Shown in pieces: positions 10,204 to 19,490 of a stretch of 53,637 nucleotides of DNA; position 1 is the stretch's first letter; each line of letters opens with the position of its first letter. Under the pieces are notes generated by a model. It did not search any database and was not told the DNA's origin. It saw only the letters and a program-made list of their open reading frames with translations. The translations under genes were made by a program, and so were the position numbers. Source of the DNA: Lachnospiraceae bacterium (GTDB taxonomy: Bacteria > Bacillota > Clostridia > Lachnospirales > Lachnospiraceae); contig JAFRYE010000055.1 of assembly GCA_017441265.1 (NCBI GenBank), forward strand, positions 1 to 53,637. Direction: 5' to 3'.

Positions 10204-10338
10204 ATGAAGATGACGTTCCAGCCGAAGAAGAAGAGCCGTGCTAAGGTTCATGGTTTCTGCCAGAGAATGCTTACGGCAAACGGAAGAAAGGTTCTTTCCG
10301 CAAGACGCGCTAAGGGCAGACATAACATTTCCGTATAA
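10204..10338 (+). CDS. rpmH: 50S ribosomal protein L34
   Basis: Very basic 44-residue ribosomal protein. It starts [18 protein letters not shown] and contains the conserved [19 protein letters not shown] region. AGGAGG lies about 8 nt before the ATG; upstream in-frame codons lack a ribosome site. First gene of the rpmH-rnpA-yidD-yidC-jag run, as in most Firmicutes. Confidence 0.98.
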   Translation: MKMTFQPKKKSRAKVHGFCQRMLTANGRKVLSARRAKGRHNISV

Positions 10339-10383
10339 GGTCGCAGAATTGTGACCTTTCTCTTTCCGGAAAGGAAAGGAACA

Positions 10384-10713
10384 ATGGTAGGATCTTTACG
10401 CAAAGGACGGGAGTTTCAGTCGGTTTACGGACAGAAGAACTCCCGGGCAAACCGGATGCTCGTGATGTATGTCGCGGCAAACGGTTTTGAGAAAAACCGA
10501 ATAGGAATCGTCACAAGCAAAAAGATCGGCAACAGCGTCGTGAGACATCGCGTGCGCCGGCTGATCCGGGAGAGCTTGCGACAGAACGGTGATCGATTCA
10601 ACATCGGGTTGGATATCATCGTCATTGCACGGGAGACTTGCGTCGGCAGGACGCAGGCAGAGATAACGGAAGCGGTTCTGCATGTTGCGGGACTGCATGG
10701 GATTACGGTATGA
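10384..10713 (+). CDS. rnpA: Ribonuclease P protein component
   Basis: Protein cofactor of RNase P, which trims tRNA 5' leaders. 109 residues, basic. The family signature is [18 protein letters not shown], the central RNR helix. The start follows a purine-rich AAGGAAAGGA. Its stop overlaps the yidD start by 4 nt (ATGA), implying coupled translation. Confidence 0.97.
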   Translation: MVGSLRKGREFQSVYGQKNSRANRMLVMYVAANGFEKNRIGIVTSKKIGNSVVRHRVRRLIRESLRQNGDRFNIGLDIIVIARETCVGRTQAEITEAVLHVAGLHGITV

Positions 10714-10922
10714 AACGAATTTTGATCGGAATGATCCGGTTTTATCGGAAGTATTTGTCGGGGTTGAAACGGGTGCCTTGCTGCATCTATACGCCAACCT
10801 GCTCCCAGTATGCAATGGAAGCTATTGAGAAGTACGGCGCCATCAAAGGAGGGTATCTGGCAGTTCGGAGAGTACTCCGTTGCCATCCGTTCCACAAGGG
10901 CGGTTATGACCCGGTGCCGTAA
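10710..10922 (+). CDS. yidD: Membrane protein insertion efficiency factor YidD
   Basis: Small 70-residue protein with an N-terminal amphipathic segment and the conserved [19 protein letters not shown] motif followed by [17 protein letters not shown]. It assists YidC-dependent insertion of membrane proteins, where known. The ATG overlaps the rnpA stop; yidC follows 18 nt later. Confidence 0.96.
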   Translation: MKRILIGMIRFYRKYLSGLKRVPCCIYTPTCSQYAMEAIEKYGAIKGGYLAVRRVLRCHPFHKGGYDPVP

Positions 10923-10940
10923 CCGAAGGAGGACCATTAG

Positions 10941-12341
10941 ATGAGTTTGAGTTTTCTGACTCAGGTCGGCGGCCTTTTGAAGCCGTTCGCCTGGGTTCTG
11001 GGAATGATCCTCAATGCGATTTACAAGTTTTCCGCTTTGATCGGTATTGAGAACATCGCTTTCTGTATCGTTGTCTTCACGATCGTCGTGAAGATGCTGA
11101 TGTTGCCTCTTACGATCAAGCAGCAGAGATTTGCCAAAGTATCCGCGATGATGAATCCGGAACTTCGTGCGCTCAACGAAAAATACCGCGGGGTTGACCG
11201 TTCCGACCGGGCGGCTATGCAGCGGTATACACAGGAACAGCAGGCGCTGTATCAAAAGTACGGCTCCAGCCCCTTCGGCGGATGTCTTCCGCTGATCATC
11301 ACGCTGTTTGTCTTCTTTGCGTTGTATCGCGTCATTTACGCGATTCCCGCATATGTCACCGATGTCGGCGATCAGTACCGCAACGTGGCACAGTCGGTTT
11401 TCAACATCGGCAAGAGCGATGACAACAACATTTCGGAGAGCGACGTTACCGACGCACTGAAAGAGTTCTGCGACGAGTATAAGGTATCTGCCCGGAATTC
11501 GAAAAATTCCGGAACCAACTACAACATTACGGACATGATCGATATCTTCTCCGTGTACAACACCGACGTGTGGGCGAAATTCCGCTCCGCCGAGCTGTTT
11601 GAGGAGAAAGTCGATGATGACGGCAACGTGATCGAGTCGAAGTGGAATAAACTTGCAGGATCCGCACTGTTTAAGGATGCGATGGCGGCACAGTCCGACA
11701 GCATCGACAAGATCCTGCACGTCAACAGCCTCGGAAAATACAACATTCTGGATGCTCCGGGATATCATTTTCCGGCGATCCTTCTTCCGATCTTAGCCTT
11801 TGTTCTTCAGTTTATAACGGGCCGTATCAGCACCGCGCAGACGAAGACAAAGAACAAGGAAGGCAAGGAAGAAGCAGCGATGCCCGGCATGGGTATGATG
11901 AACACGATTTTCCCGGTTCTGTCCGGCGTATTCTGTGTTTTCATGCCGATCGGTGTCGGTATTTACTGGGTTGTGAACAGCGGCGTCACGATCGTACAGC
12001 AGTTGGCGATCAACAAGTATCTCGCAAAGTATGACATTGAGGATATTGTAGCGAAAAATGAGGCCAAGGCGGCGGAGCGCGTAGAGAAGATGGGATTCTA
12101 CGCAAAAGACGGAGGCGTCTCCAATATCGCGAAATCGAGCACGAAATCGATCGCGACCATCGACACCTCGCGTGACTCCGGCAAGAATAACGACCGCAAC
12201 AAGAACAGCGGAAAACGCAGCGAAAGCGGCAAAGTCTCGCAGAAGAAGAAAGACGAGCTTGCAAAGCAGGCAGCGGAGAAGGGTTCGGTCGGCATAGCCG
12301 CTATTGCCAACATTATGAAGAATGATGATGAGGAGCAATAA
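10941..12341 (+). CDS. yidC: Membrane protein insertase YidC/OxaA
   Basis: Integral membrane insertase and chaperone. N-terminal membrane segments (about 10-32 and 38-60) precede the cytoplasmic loop IKQQRFAKVSAMMNPELRALNEKY. Further conserved segments are SPFGGCLPLIITLFVFFALYRVIY and the C-terminal PVLSGVFCVFMPIGVGIYW. A roughly 130-residue hydrophilic segment (about 140-270) lies between membrane segments, longer than in B. subtilis SpoIIIJ. The Lys/Ser/Asn-rich cytoplasmic tail (about 370-466) is typical of ribosome-contacting extensions. No lipobox is seen. A 9-mer core of the interspersed motif lies at 11766-11774. Confidence 0.96.
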   Translation: MSLSFLTQVGGLLKPFAWVLGMILNAIYKFSALIGIENIAFCIVVFTIVVKMLMLPLTIKQQRFAKVSAMMNPELRALNEKYRGVDRSDRAAMQRYTQEQQALYQKYGSSPFGGCLPLIITLFVFFALYRVIYAIPAYVTDVGDQYRNVAQSVFNIGKSDDNNISESDVTDALKEFCDEYKVSARNSKNSGTNYNITDMIDIFSVYNTDVWAKFRSAELFEEKVDDDGNVIESKWNKLAGSALFKDAMAAQSDSIDKILHVNSLGKYNILDAPGYHFPAILLPILAFVLQFITGRISTAQTKTKNKEGKEEAAMPGMGMMNTIFPVLSGVFCVFMPIGVGIYWVVNSGVTIVQQLAINKYLAKYDIEDIVAKNEAKAAERVEKMGFYAKDGGVSNIAKSSTKSIATIDTSRDSGKNNDRNKNSGKRSESGKVSQKKKDELAKQAAEKGSVGIAAIANIMKNDDEEQ

Positions 12342-12342
12342 C

Positions 12343-13359
12343 ATGGAATATCGGGAGTTTTCCGGAAAGACCCTGGATGACGCTAAAGCAGCGGCAGCGC
12401 AGGAGCTCGGCTGCTCTGTTGAAGATCTTCAGGTTGAAGTTTTGGAAGAAGAAAAAGGCGGATTTTTGGGTCTCTTCAAGAGCGTGAAGATCCGCGTTGC
12501 ATGTGAGGGTATCGAGGCCGGCGAGAGCATTACCGAGGCGGCTGCGGAGATTCTCACGGAGGCAGGGATCGCCGGCGAGGCAGCCGACGGTGAGATGCCG
12601 ACGGATGTTGCGGTTGATTTCATTTGCAAGATTTTGAAAGCAATGGATCTCTCGGCTGAGGTTACCGCTGAGGTGAACGAGGAAGAGGGCAACATCTACA
12701 TCAATATCGAGGGCGATGACATGGGATCGCTGATCGGCAAGCGCGGCCAGACGCTGGACGCATTGCAGTATCTTACGAGCCTTGCTGTCAACCGCGCCTG
12801 CAACCAGTATTACAAGATTAAGCTGGATACCGAGAATTATCGTGAGAGACGCAAGTCCACTCTCGAGAATCTCGCGAAAAATATCGCAGTTCGCGTTCGC
12901 AGAACGCGCCGTAATGTGGCGCTTGAGCCGATGAATCCGTACGAGAGACGCATCATCCACGCAGCGCTTCAGAACGACCGTTATGTCGAGACGCACAGCG
13001 AGGGTGAAGAGCCTTACCGCAAGGTTATCGTAAGCATGAAGGCGGACGCACCGTATGAGGAGCGTCGCTACGGCTACGGTAACCGCGGCGGTTACGGCGG
13101 AAATCGCGGCTACGGCAATCGCAACGGTCGCGGCGGCAACAACCGCGGCGGAAATCGCGGCTACGGCAACCGCAACGGTCGCGGCGGCTACGGCGGCGGA
13201 CGGTTCAACGATCGCGCGCAGCAGAGACGCTACAACAGCGATGCGAATTCGCCGGATTACAGCAAGGATTACATGAAGGACTATGCCGCTTACAAGGAAG
13301 CCAAGGCAGCCGAGAAGGCAGCTGCGGAGCAGAACGGCAACAACACCAACAACAACTGA
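12343..13359 (+). CDS. jag: Jag/KhpB RNA-binding protein with RGG-like tail
   Basis: RNA-binding protein usually encoded beside yidC. Domain order in 338 residues: Jag-N (about 1-50, EYREFSGKTLDDAKAAAAQ), a KH-type domain (about 85-165, with GKRGQTLDALQYL), and R3H (about 175-235, with MNPYERRIIHAAL). After it comes an Arg/Gly/Asn/Tyr-rich tail of about 50 residues built on NRGGYGG and RGYGNRNGRGG repeats, then an Ala/Lys/Glu segment ending in an Asn run. RGG tails are uncommon in this family and suggest extra RNA binding or condensate behaviour (inference). The start follows GAGGAG and lies 1 nt after the yidC stop. Confidence 0.95.
   Translation: MEYREFSGKTLDDAKAAAAQELGCSVEDLQVEVLEEEKGGFLGLFKSVKIRVACEGIEAGESITEAAAEILTEAGIAGEAADGEMPTDVAVDFICKILKAMDLSAEVTAEVNEEEGNIYINIEGDDMGSLIGKRGQTLDALQYLTSLAVNRACNQYYKIKLDTENYRERRKSTLENLAKNIAVRVRRTRRNVALEPMNPYERRIIHAALQNDRYVETHSEGEEPYRKVIVSMKADAPYEERRYGYGNRGGYGGNRGYGNRNGRGGNNRGGNRGYGNRNGRGGYGGGRFNDRAQQRRYNSDANSPDYSKDYMKDYAAYKEAKAAEKAAAEQNGNNTNNN
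13096..13188 (+). repeat. In-gene tandem duplication in the jag RGG tail
   Basis: A 42-nt unit at 13096-13137 recurs at 13147-13188 with one silent T/C difference, a period of 51 nt (17 codons). It encodes the Gly-Asn-Arg-Gly-Tyr-Gly-Asn-Arg-Asn-Gly-Arg-Gly-Gly block. Confidence 0.9.
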
Positions 13360-13441
13360 TTCTGCGGTGAATCGTAAAGGCAGAGGGAATTGCGGTGAAC
13401 CGCAGTTCCCTCTTTATTACATCCCAAAGGAGGACGGCAGT

Positions 13442-14848
13442 ATGCGTACGGTTACAGACAACGACACGATCGCGGCAATCGCTACGGCGCTTTCGCCGTC
13501 CGGGATCAGCATCGTCCGCATCAGCGGACCGGAGGCATTTTCCGTGGCATCGCGCGTGTTCGCGGAAGGGACGAAAGGCGGGTTGGCCAACGTCGCTTCG
13601 TACGAAAGCCACACGGCCCATTACGGCCGGATTCAGGACGGCGACGGCCGCCCTGTGGATGAAGTTATCCTGCTCATGATGCGCGCCCCGCGTACGTACA
13701 CCCGCGAGGATACCGTGGAGATCGACTGCCACGGCGGAGTGCTGGTCACAAAGCGCGTGCTGGAGGCAGTGCTCGCAGCCGGCGCAAGGCTTGCGGAGCC
13801 CGGCGAGTTCACCCGGCGCGCCTACTTAAGCGGCCGCATGGACTTAAGCCAGGCGGAGGCCGTCGCAGGTATTATCGGCGCGAAAAATGAGCTTTCTCTT
13901 CGCAACTCCGTCCGCCAGTTGCGCGGTCGTGTCCGCGAGGAGATCACCGAAATTCGAGCCCAGCTGCTTCGCGAGATCGCGCAGATCGAAGCTACGCTGG
14001 ACGATCCGGAGCATCTGAGCTTCGACGGATTTGACGAGATCATCACGACACAGACGGCGACGCAGAAGGCGCGTATCCGCCGCCTGATCGACACGGCGGA
14101 CGACGGACGCCGGATTACCGAGGGCATCCGCACCGTGATCGTCGGACGCCCGAACGCGGGCAAAAGTTCGCTCTTAAATGCCCTGCTCGGCGAGGATCGG
14201 GCCATTGTGACCGAGGTCGCCGGCACGACGAGAGACACGCTCACGGAGGAGATCCGGATGCGCGGGATCACGCTTTTGTTAGTGGATACCGCGGGCATCC
14301 GAAGCACGGACGACGCCGTCGAGAAGATCGGCGTGGAGCGCGCGAGGAAGGCTGCGGCCGAGGCGGATCTGATCCTCTTTGTCGTCGACTCCTCGGCGCC
14401 GGTCACGGAGGATGACAGAGCCATCGCCGCCGAGTGCGCCGGCAAACCGTGCATCGTGCTGTTGAACAAGACCGACCTTCCCGCGGCGGTTACGGCAGCG
14501 GAGACGGAGGCATTTTCCGCACAGGCGTCCGGCGGAATGATCGAGATATCCGCAAAGACCGGCGAGGGCTTGCGCGAACTCGAGGAGCGCATCACCGGGC
14601 TGTTCTTTGAGGAGCGGATCAAGGCGGACGACGAGTGCGTTATCACGTCGGAGCGCCACAGACAGGCGTTACTGTCGGCCGAGGAAAGTCTTTCGAAGGT
14701 GCAGGAGAGCATCGAGCTTTGCATGTCCGAAGACTTCTATACCATCGATCTGACGGCCGCATACGAAGCCCTCGGAACCATCCTCGGCGAGGAACCCGAC
14801 GAGGACGTGATCAATGCCATATTTGCAGAATTTTGCTTAGGAAAATGA
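13442..14848 (+). CDS. mnmE: tRNA modification GTPase MnmE
   Basis: With MnmG it installs the (carboxymethyl)aminomethyl group on U34 of certain tRNAs. 468 residues. The N-terminal domain begins [22 protein letters not shown]. The G domain has GRPNAGKSS (about 235-243), a G2/G3 region [11 protein letters not shown] and DTAGIR, and NKTD. It ends in FCLGK, whose Cys is characteristic of MnmE (usual form FCIGK). AAAGGAGG precedes the ATG. Two 9-mer cores of the interspersed motif (13546 and 14511) encode Ala-Phe-Ser. Confidence 0.98.
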   Translation: MRTVTDNDTIAAIATALSPSGISIVRISGPEAFSVASRVFAEGTKGGLANVASYESHTAHYGRIQDGDGRPVDEVILLMMRAPRTYTREDTVEIDCHGGVLVTKRVLEAVLAAGARLAEPGEFTRRAYLSGRMDLSQAEAVAGIIGAKNELSLRNSVRQLRGRVREEITEIRAQLLREIAQIEATLDDPEHLSFDGFDEIITTQTATQKARIRRLIDTADDGRRITEGIRTVIVGRPNAGKSSLLNALLGEDRAIVTEVAGTTRDTLTEEIRMRGITLLLVDTAGIRSTDDAVEKIGVERARKAAAEADLILFVVDSSAPVTEDDRAIAAECAGKPCIVLLNKTDLPAAVTAAETEAFSAQASGGMIEISAKTGEGLRELEERITGLFFEERIKADDECVITSERHRQALLSAEESLSKVQESIELCMSEDFYTIDLTAAYEALGTILGEEPDEDVINAIFAEFCLGK

Positions 14849-14897
14849 GCATCCTGACGGATTGCTTTACATATTTGCAGTTTTTGGAGTGAAAGAG

Positions 14898-16802
14898 ATG
14901 AACATCCCGGAATTTCAATGTGAATCGTACGATGTCGCCGTGATCGGCGCCGGACACGCCGGCTGTGAGGCCGCGCTTGCCTGTGCGAGACTCGGCTGTG
15001 AGACCATCGTGTTCATGGTCAGTACCGACACGATCGCGCTGATGCCGTGCAACCCGAACATCGGCGGCACGAGCAAAGGCCATTTGGTGCGCGAGCTGGA
15101 TGCTCTCGGCGGCGAGATGGGCCGGAATATCGACCGGACGTACATTCAGAGCAAGATGCTCAACCGCTCCAAGGGCCCGGCAGTGCACTCCCTGCGCGCT
15201 CAGGCCGACAAGCAGCGCTACACGGCGTCCATGCGCAAGACCATGGAAAATCAGGACCACCTCACGCTAAAGCAGGCGGAAGTTACGGATCTGTGTTGGG
15301 AGGATCTGCCGGACGGCACAAAGCGCGTGACCGGCGTCAAGATCGCCTCCGGCGGGATCTATCCGTGCAAGGCCGTGATCCTGTGCTCCGGCGTGTATCT
15401 CAACGCGCGCTGCATCTACGGAGAAGTCAGCCAGTACACCGGCCCGAACGGCCTTCCGAGAGCGACGCATCTGACGGACTCTCTCGTCGCCGCGGGACTG
15501 CAGGTTCAGCGCTTTAAGACGGGAACACCCGCCCGCATCGACGGCCGGACCATCAATTACGAAGCCATGACGCCGCAGTACGGGGACGAGCCGGTGGTGC
15601 CGTTCTCATTTACCAACAGATCCGCCGATATCGCCCACGAGCAGGCGCTTTGCTATCTTACCTACACGAACGAGACGACCCACGAGATCATTCGCGAGAA
15701 TATCTCGCGCTCTCCGCTGTTCTCCGGTGACATCAAGGGAACCGGTCCGCGGTATTGCCCGTCCATCGAGGACAAGGTCGTCAAATTTCCCGACAAGGAC
15801 CGCCACCAGGTGTTCATCGAGCCCGAGGGCGAGTACACGAACGAGATGTACCTTGCGGGACTCTCGTCGAGCCTTCCGGAGGAAGTGCAGATCCGCATGT
15901 ATCGCTCAATCCCCGGTTTGGAAAATGCAAAGATCGTCCGCAACGCCTACGCCATCGAATATGACTGCCTGAACGCGACGCAGCTCAAGCAAACGCTCGA
16001 GAGCAAGCTCATTCACGGCTTCTACAGCGCCGGGCAGTCCAACGGAAGCTCCGGCTATGAGGAGGCGGCCGCGCAGGGGATCATCGCCGGCATCAACGCC
16101 GCGCTGAAGATCCAGGGCAGGGAGCCGGTTGTGATCGACCGCTCCCAAGGATATATCGGCGTGTTGATCGACGACCTTGTGACGAAGGAGACGAAAGAGC
16201 CGTATCGAATGATGACGAGCCGTTCGGAGTATCGTCTGTTGCTCCGCCAGGACAACGCCGATCTTCGTCTGACCGACATCGGTCACGATGTCGGATTGAT
16301 TTCCGAAGAACGCTATGCGAAGTTCGTCAAAAAGCGCTCCGCGATCGAGTCGGAACTCACCAGACTTCGTGAGACGATTTTGGGCGCAAAAGAAAGTACG
16401 TGTGAATATTTACGCAGCATCGATACATCGATTATACATACGGGCACATCCCTCGCGGAGCTTTTACGGCGACCCGAGATGACCTATGAGATGCTCGCTC
16501 CGCTGGATCCGGAGCGACCCGAGCTTGATGCGGCTGTTATAGAACAAGTAGAAATAGAGATCAAATACGAAGGTTACATCGAGAGGCAGAAAATGCAGGT
16601 TGAGCATTTTAAGAAGCTCGAGCGGAAACGTCTGCCGGAAGATATCGATTACACTGCGATCCCTTCGCTTCGTCTGGAAGCCCGCCAGAAGCTTCAGGCA
16701 CTTCGTCCGGAAAATGTCGGTCAGGCGTCCCGCATCAGCGGCGTCTCCCCTGCGGACATTTCGGTGTTGCTTGTCTGGCTCGGAAGCGGATTGAAAGGGT
16801 GA
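14898..16802 (+). CDS. mnmG: tRNA modification enzyme MnmG (GidA)
   Basis: FAD-dependent partner of MnmE. 634 residues, normal. The FAD-binding GAGHAG is at 17-22; the family signature [22 protein letters not shown] and the later [20 protein letters not shown] are present. GGAG lies 8 nt upstream of the chosen ATG; the longer open frame has no ribosome site. It follows mnmE by 49 nt and precedes rsmG by 16 nt. A motif 9-mer core (16708-16716) is near its 3' end. Confidence 0.98.
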   Translation: MNIPEFQCESYDVAVIGAGHAGCEAALACARLGCETIVFMVSTDTIALMPCNPNIGGTSKGHLVRELDALGGEMGRNIDRTYIQSKMLNRSKGPAVHSLRAQADKQRYTASMRKTMENQDHLTLKQAEVTDLCWEDLPDGTKRVTGVKIASGGIYPCKAVILCSGVYLNARCIYGEVSQYTGPNGLPRATHLTDSLVAAGLQVQRFKTGTPARIDGRTINYEAMTPQYGDEPVVPFSFTNRSADIAHEQALCYLTYTNETTHEIIRENISRSPLFSGDIKGTGPRYCPSIEDKVVKFPDKDRHQVFIEPEGEYTNEMYLAGLSSSLPEEVQIRMYRSIPGLENAKIVRNAYAIEYDCLNATQLKQTLESKLIHGFYSAGQSNGSSGYEEAAAQGIIAGINAALKIQGREPVVIDRSQGYIGVLIDDLVTKETKEPYRMMTSRSEYRLLLRQDNADLRLTDIGHDVGLISEERYAKFVKKRSAIESELTRLRETILGAKESTCEYLRSIDTSIIHTGTSLAELLRRPEMTYEMLAPLDPERPELDAAVIEQVEIEIKYEGYIERQKMQVEHFKKLERKRLPEDIDYTAIPSLRLEARQKLQALRPENVGQASRISGVSPADISVLLVWLGSGLKG

Positions 16803-16818
16803 CCGGAAAGGAGAGGCT

Positions 16819-17562
16819 ATGTACAATGACGATTGCTTAAACGCCGGACTCGCTGAACTCGGCATCACGCTTACCGACCGGATGCGCGAACAACTGCACA
16901 CCTATTATGAGATGCTGATCGAGACTAACCGCGTGATGAATCTGACGGCGATCACCGAGTACGAGGATGTCTGTGTCAAGCATTTTCTCGATAGCCTCTG
17001 TCTTGTAAAGGCACTTCCGGAACTTCGGGAAAAAGCAGATCTATCATTGATCGATGTCGGAACCGGCGCCGGCTTTCCGGGAATACCCCTAAAGATTGTC
17101 TTCCCCGAGCTGCGGGTTACGTTGTTAGATTCCCTTCAGAAAAGAGTGCTGTTCCTGCAAAAGGTTGTTGCGGAATGTGGCCTTTCGGATGTCTTGTGCG
17201 TCCACGGGCGTGCCGAAGAATACTCGCGCAAACCGGAATTCCGCGAACAATATGATATCTGCGTGTCCCGGGCGGTGACCCGAATGGCGTCCCTTACGGA
17301 GCTATGCCTCCCGTATGTGAACGTCGGAGGAAAGTTTGTTCCGTACAAGGCTGCGGAGTTTGATGAGGAACTTGCGGAAGCTAAATCCGCGATCGCGACG
17401 CTCGGCGGTGCGGTGGAATCCAAACAGACGTATACGGTTCCTCAGAGCGATTACGGCCGTACGCTTCTGGTCGTTCGCAAGAAGAAACCTACGGATAAAC
17501 GCTACCCCAGAGGCGGCGGAAAACCGATGAAACAACCGATTGTTTCACGTGAAACATTGTAA
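16819..17562 (+). CDS. rsmG: 16S rRNA (guanine527-N7)-methyltransferase RsmG
   Basis: SAM-dependent methyltransferase acting on G527 of 16S rRNA. 247 residues, usual length. It shows RVMNLTAITEYEDVCVKHFLDSL and the SAM site DVGTGAGFPGIP (79-90). The last residues, Ile-Val-Ser-Arg-Glu-Thr-Leu, are encoded by a perfect parS site, so the 3' end doubles as a centromere element. A bidirectional terminator follows 27 nt after the stop. Confidence 0.97.
   Translation: MYNDDCLNAGLAELGITLTDRMREQLHTYYEMLIETNRVMNLTAITEYEDVCVKHFLDSLCLVKALPELREKADLSLIDVGTGAGFPGIPLKIVFPELRVTLLDSLQKRVLFLQKVVAECGLSDVLCVHGRAEEYSRKPEFREQYDICVSRAVTRMASLTELCLPYVNVGGKFVPYKAAEFDEELAEAKSAIATLGGAVESKQTYTVPQSDYGRTLLVVRKKKPTDKRYPRGGGKPMKQPIVSRETL
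17541..17556. other. parS: parS centromere site 1
   Basis: Perfect palindrome TGTTTCACGTGAAACA, the canonical ParB-binding site of Firmicutes and many other bacteria. It lies inside the 3' end of rsmG, about 200 nt before parA. Confidence 0.97.
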
Positions 17563-17588
17563 AATCGCTTCACTTGTAGTTTTGCACA

Positions 17589-17622
17589 AAAAATGTGCCG
17601 CATCTTGTAGTGGCACATTTTT
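17589..17622. terminator. Bidirectional terminator after rsmG
   Basis: Perfect 11-bp stem AAAAATGTGCC/GGCACATTTTT with a 12-nt loop. The flanking A and T tracts make it a terminator in either direction. It ends the rpmH-rsmG run before the parAB unit. Confidence 0.88.
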
Positions 17623-17633
17623 CATGTTTGTGA

Positions 17634-17670
17634 TATACTGCAAAGGAACCGTTGCAAAGCGGTTCCTTTG
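17634..17670 (+). promoter_or_regulatory. parAB promoter (extended -10) and leader hairpin
   Basis: TG-A-TATACT (17631-17639) forms an extended -10 with a poor -35 (TGGCAC, 17611-17616). Directly after it lies a perfect 11-bp hairpin, CAAAGGAACCG (17641-17651) with CGGTTCCTTTG (17660-17670), at or just after the expected transcript start. It could stabilise or attenuate the parAB mRNA; there is no U-tract after it. Confidence 0.6.
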
Positions 17671-17743
17671 AATGTGCATGGATTCCGACCGCGGCATCGC
17701 GTGTAGACTGCGGAGCGGAAAAGCAATGCATACGGAGGATGCT

Positions 17744-18550
17744 GTGGGAAAGATTATTTCGATAACCAATCAAAAGGGCGGTGTCGGCAAAACCGCAACG
17801 ACCGTGAGTCTTGCGGCTTGCCTTGCGGAGTTCAACCGCAATGTGCTGATCGTCGATGTGGATCCGCAGGGAAATGCCACGACAAGCTTAGGAATCGACA
17901 AGGAAGAGCAGGAAACGTCGTCCTACGAACTGTTCACGGACAAGGCAAAACCGGAGGACTGCATCGTTGAGACCAGATATTTCGGGATTGATGTGATACC
18001 CTCAACACTGGATCTTGCCGGTGCCGAGGTGGAAGTCGTGGAGTACGACGATCGAAATTATATCTTAAAACGCGCGCTTGAAACGATCCGCGATCGTTAT
18101 GATTATATCTTGATCGATTGCCCGCCGTCTTTGAATACGCTGACGTGCAACGCTCTTACGGCTTCCGACTCGGTCATCATTCCGCTGCAGTGTGAGTTTC
18201 TTGCCCTGGAAGGGCTGAAACAGCTGCTGGATACGATCGATATCATTCGCGACCGCACAAACCCTGAACTCAACGTGGACGGTGTGCTGTTTACGATGTA
18301 CGACAACCGCACCAATCTGTCCGCTCAGGTAGTGGAGAACGTTTACAATAACCTTAACCAGAAGATTTACCGCACGGTTATCCCGCGCACGGTGCGTCTC
18401 GCCGAGGCGCCCAGCTACGGTATGCCGATCACGCAGTATGACAAAAGATCGTCGGCTGCGCAGTCTTATCGGGATTTTGCAACCGAGGTGCTCCGCCAGA
18501 ACGGTCAGCGCCCCGGCAAGCGGAAGAAACTGGTTCGTAAAGACAAATAG
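17744..18550 (+). CDS. parA: Chromosome partitioning ATPase ParA/Soj
   Basis: ParA-type ATPase that works with ParB and parS in origin segregation and regulates DnaA in Firmicutes. 268 residues. The deviant Walker A is KGGVGKTATT (11-20), followed by VDVDPQGNATTSLG and LIDCPPSLNTLT. The start is read as GTG because ACGGAGG lies 5 nt upstream; an in-frame ATG 6 codons earlier lacks a site. It is 9 nt from parB. Confidence 0.97.
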   Translation: MGKIISITNQKGGVGKTATTVSLAACLAEFNRNVLIVDVDPQGNATTSLGIDKEEQETSSYELFTDKAKPEDCIVETRYFGIDVIPSTLDLAGAEVEVVEYDDRNYILKRALETIRDRYDYILIDCPPSLNTLTCNALTASDSVIIPLQCEFLALEGLKQLLDTIDIIRDRTNPELNVDGVLFTMYDNRTNLSAQVVENVYNNLNQKIYRTVIPRTVRLAEAPSYGMPITQYDKRSSAAQSYRDFATEVLRQNGQRPGKRKKLVRKDK

Positions 18551-18559
18551 AGGTGACAC

Positions 18560-19456
18560 ATGGCAAAACGCGGAGGTCTTGGAAAGGGCTTGGATTCCCT
18601 GATTTCCAAGAAGATCGACAGAGAAATAGAAGCTAAAGTGAACCCCGGCACCGAGGATGTTTCACGTGAAACATCGATCGCGATCAGCAAGATTGAGCCG
18701 AATCGCGGTCAGCCGCGGCGCAATTTTGACGAGGCGGCCCTCGGGGAACTTGCGGAGTCCATCCGAGTTCACGGTGTGATCCAACCGCTGATCGTGTGCA
18801 AGCGTGGGGATCGTTATGAGATCATCGCCGGCGAGCGCCGTTGGCGCGCAGCGATGAAGGCCGGCCTGAAGACCGTTCCGGCGATCATTCGTGATTACGA
18901 TGAACAGGAATTGTACGAGGTTGCGCTGATCGAGAACATTCAGCGTGAGGATCTGAACTCCATTGAGGAGGCTGTCGCCTATCGGAAGCTAATGGAGGAG
19001 TATTCGATGACGCAGGAGGAAGTCGCCGAGCGCGTCTCCAAGAACCGAACGACGATCACCAACTCGCTCCGTCTGCTGAAACTGGACGACCGTGTTCAGC
19101 AGATGATCATCGACAAGGAACTCTCGGCCGGTCATGCGAGAGCGCTTCTTACATTGTCCGATAAGGATCGTCAGTTTGATATCGCGAAGAAGATCGTTGC
19201 CGAAGGTCTTAGCGTCCGGGATACGGAGAGCCTGATGAAGAAACTCGACAAGCCGGCTCCGGAGCCGAGGAAGCCTTCGAAAAATCAGGCAGCCATCGAC
19301 CGCGCGTACGCGCAGTACGAGGAGAAACTGAAACACTGCCTCGGAACGAAGGTTTCGATCGTGCCGAAGGCGGGCAATAAAGGAAAGATAGAAGTAGAAT
19401 ATTTTTCGCTCGATGAGTTTGAGAGAATTCTGGAGCTTATGGGCGTTACTCTGTAA
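18560..19456 (+). CDS. parB: Chromosome partitioning protein ParB/Spo0J
   Basis: CTP-dependent DNA clamp that loads at parS. 298 residues. The nucleotide-binding motifs GERRWR (91-96) and ENIQRE (125-130) are intact, as are the helix-turn-helix region MTQEEVAERVSKNRTTITN and a C-terminal dimerisation segment. Residues 34-38 (Val-Ser-Arg-Glu-Thr) are encoded by a second perfect parS. It could in principle be a Noc paralogue, but the parA neighbour and position favour ParB. Confidence 0.97.
   Translation: MAKRGGLGKGLDSLISKKIDREIEAKVNPGTEDVSRETSIAISKIEPNRGQPRRNFDEAALGELAESIRVHGVIQPLIVCKRGDRYEIIAGERRWRAAMKAGLKTVPAIIRDYDEQELYEVALIENIQREDLNSIEEAVAYRKLMEEYSMTQEEVAERVSKNRTTITNSLRLLKLDDRVQQMIIDKELSAGHARALLTLSDKDRQFDIAKKIVAEGLSVRDTESLMKKLDKPAPEPRKPSKNQAAIDRAYAQYEEKLKHCLGTKVSIVPKAGNKGKIEVEYFSLDEFERILELMGVTL
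18658..18673. other. parS: parS centromere site 2 (inside parB)
   Basis: Second perfect TGTTTCACGTGAAACA, about 1.1 kb from site 1, within the N-terminal coding region of parB. Confidence 0.97.
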
Positions 19457-19490
19457 ACGACGCCCAAATACGAAATGACGGGGAGGAGTC

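Noticed and set aside
10425-11768. 447-codon minus-strand open frame over rnpA, yidD and yidC
   Set aside because: Covers three certain genes on the opposite strand.
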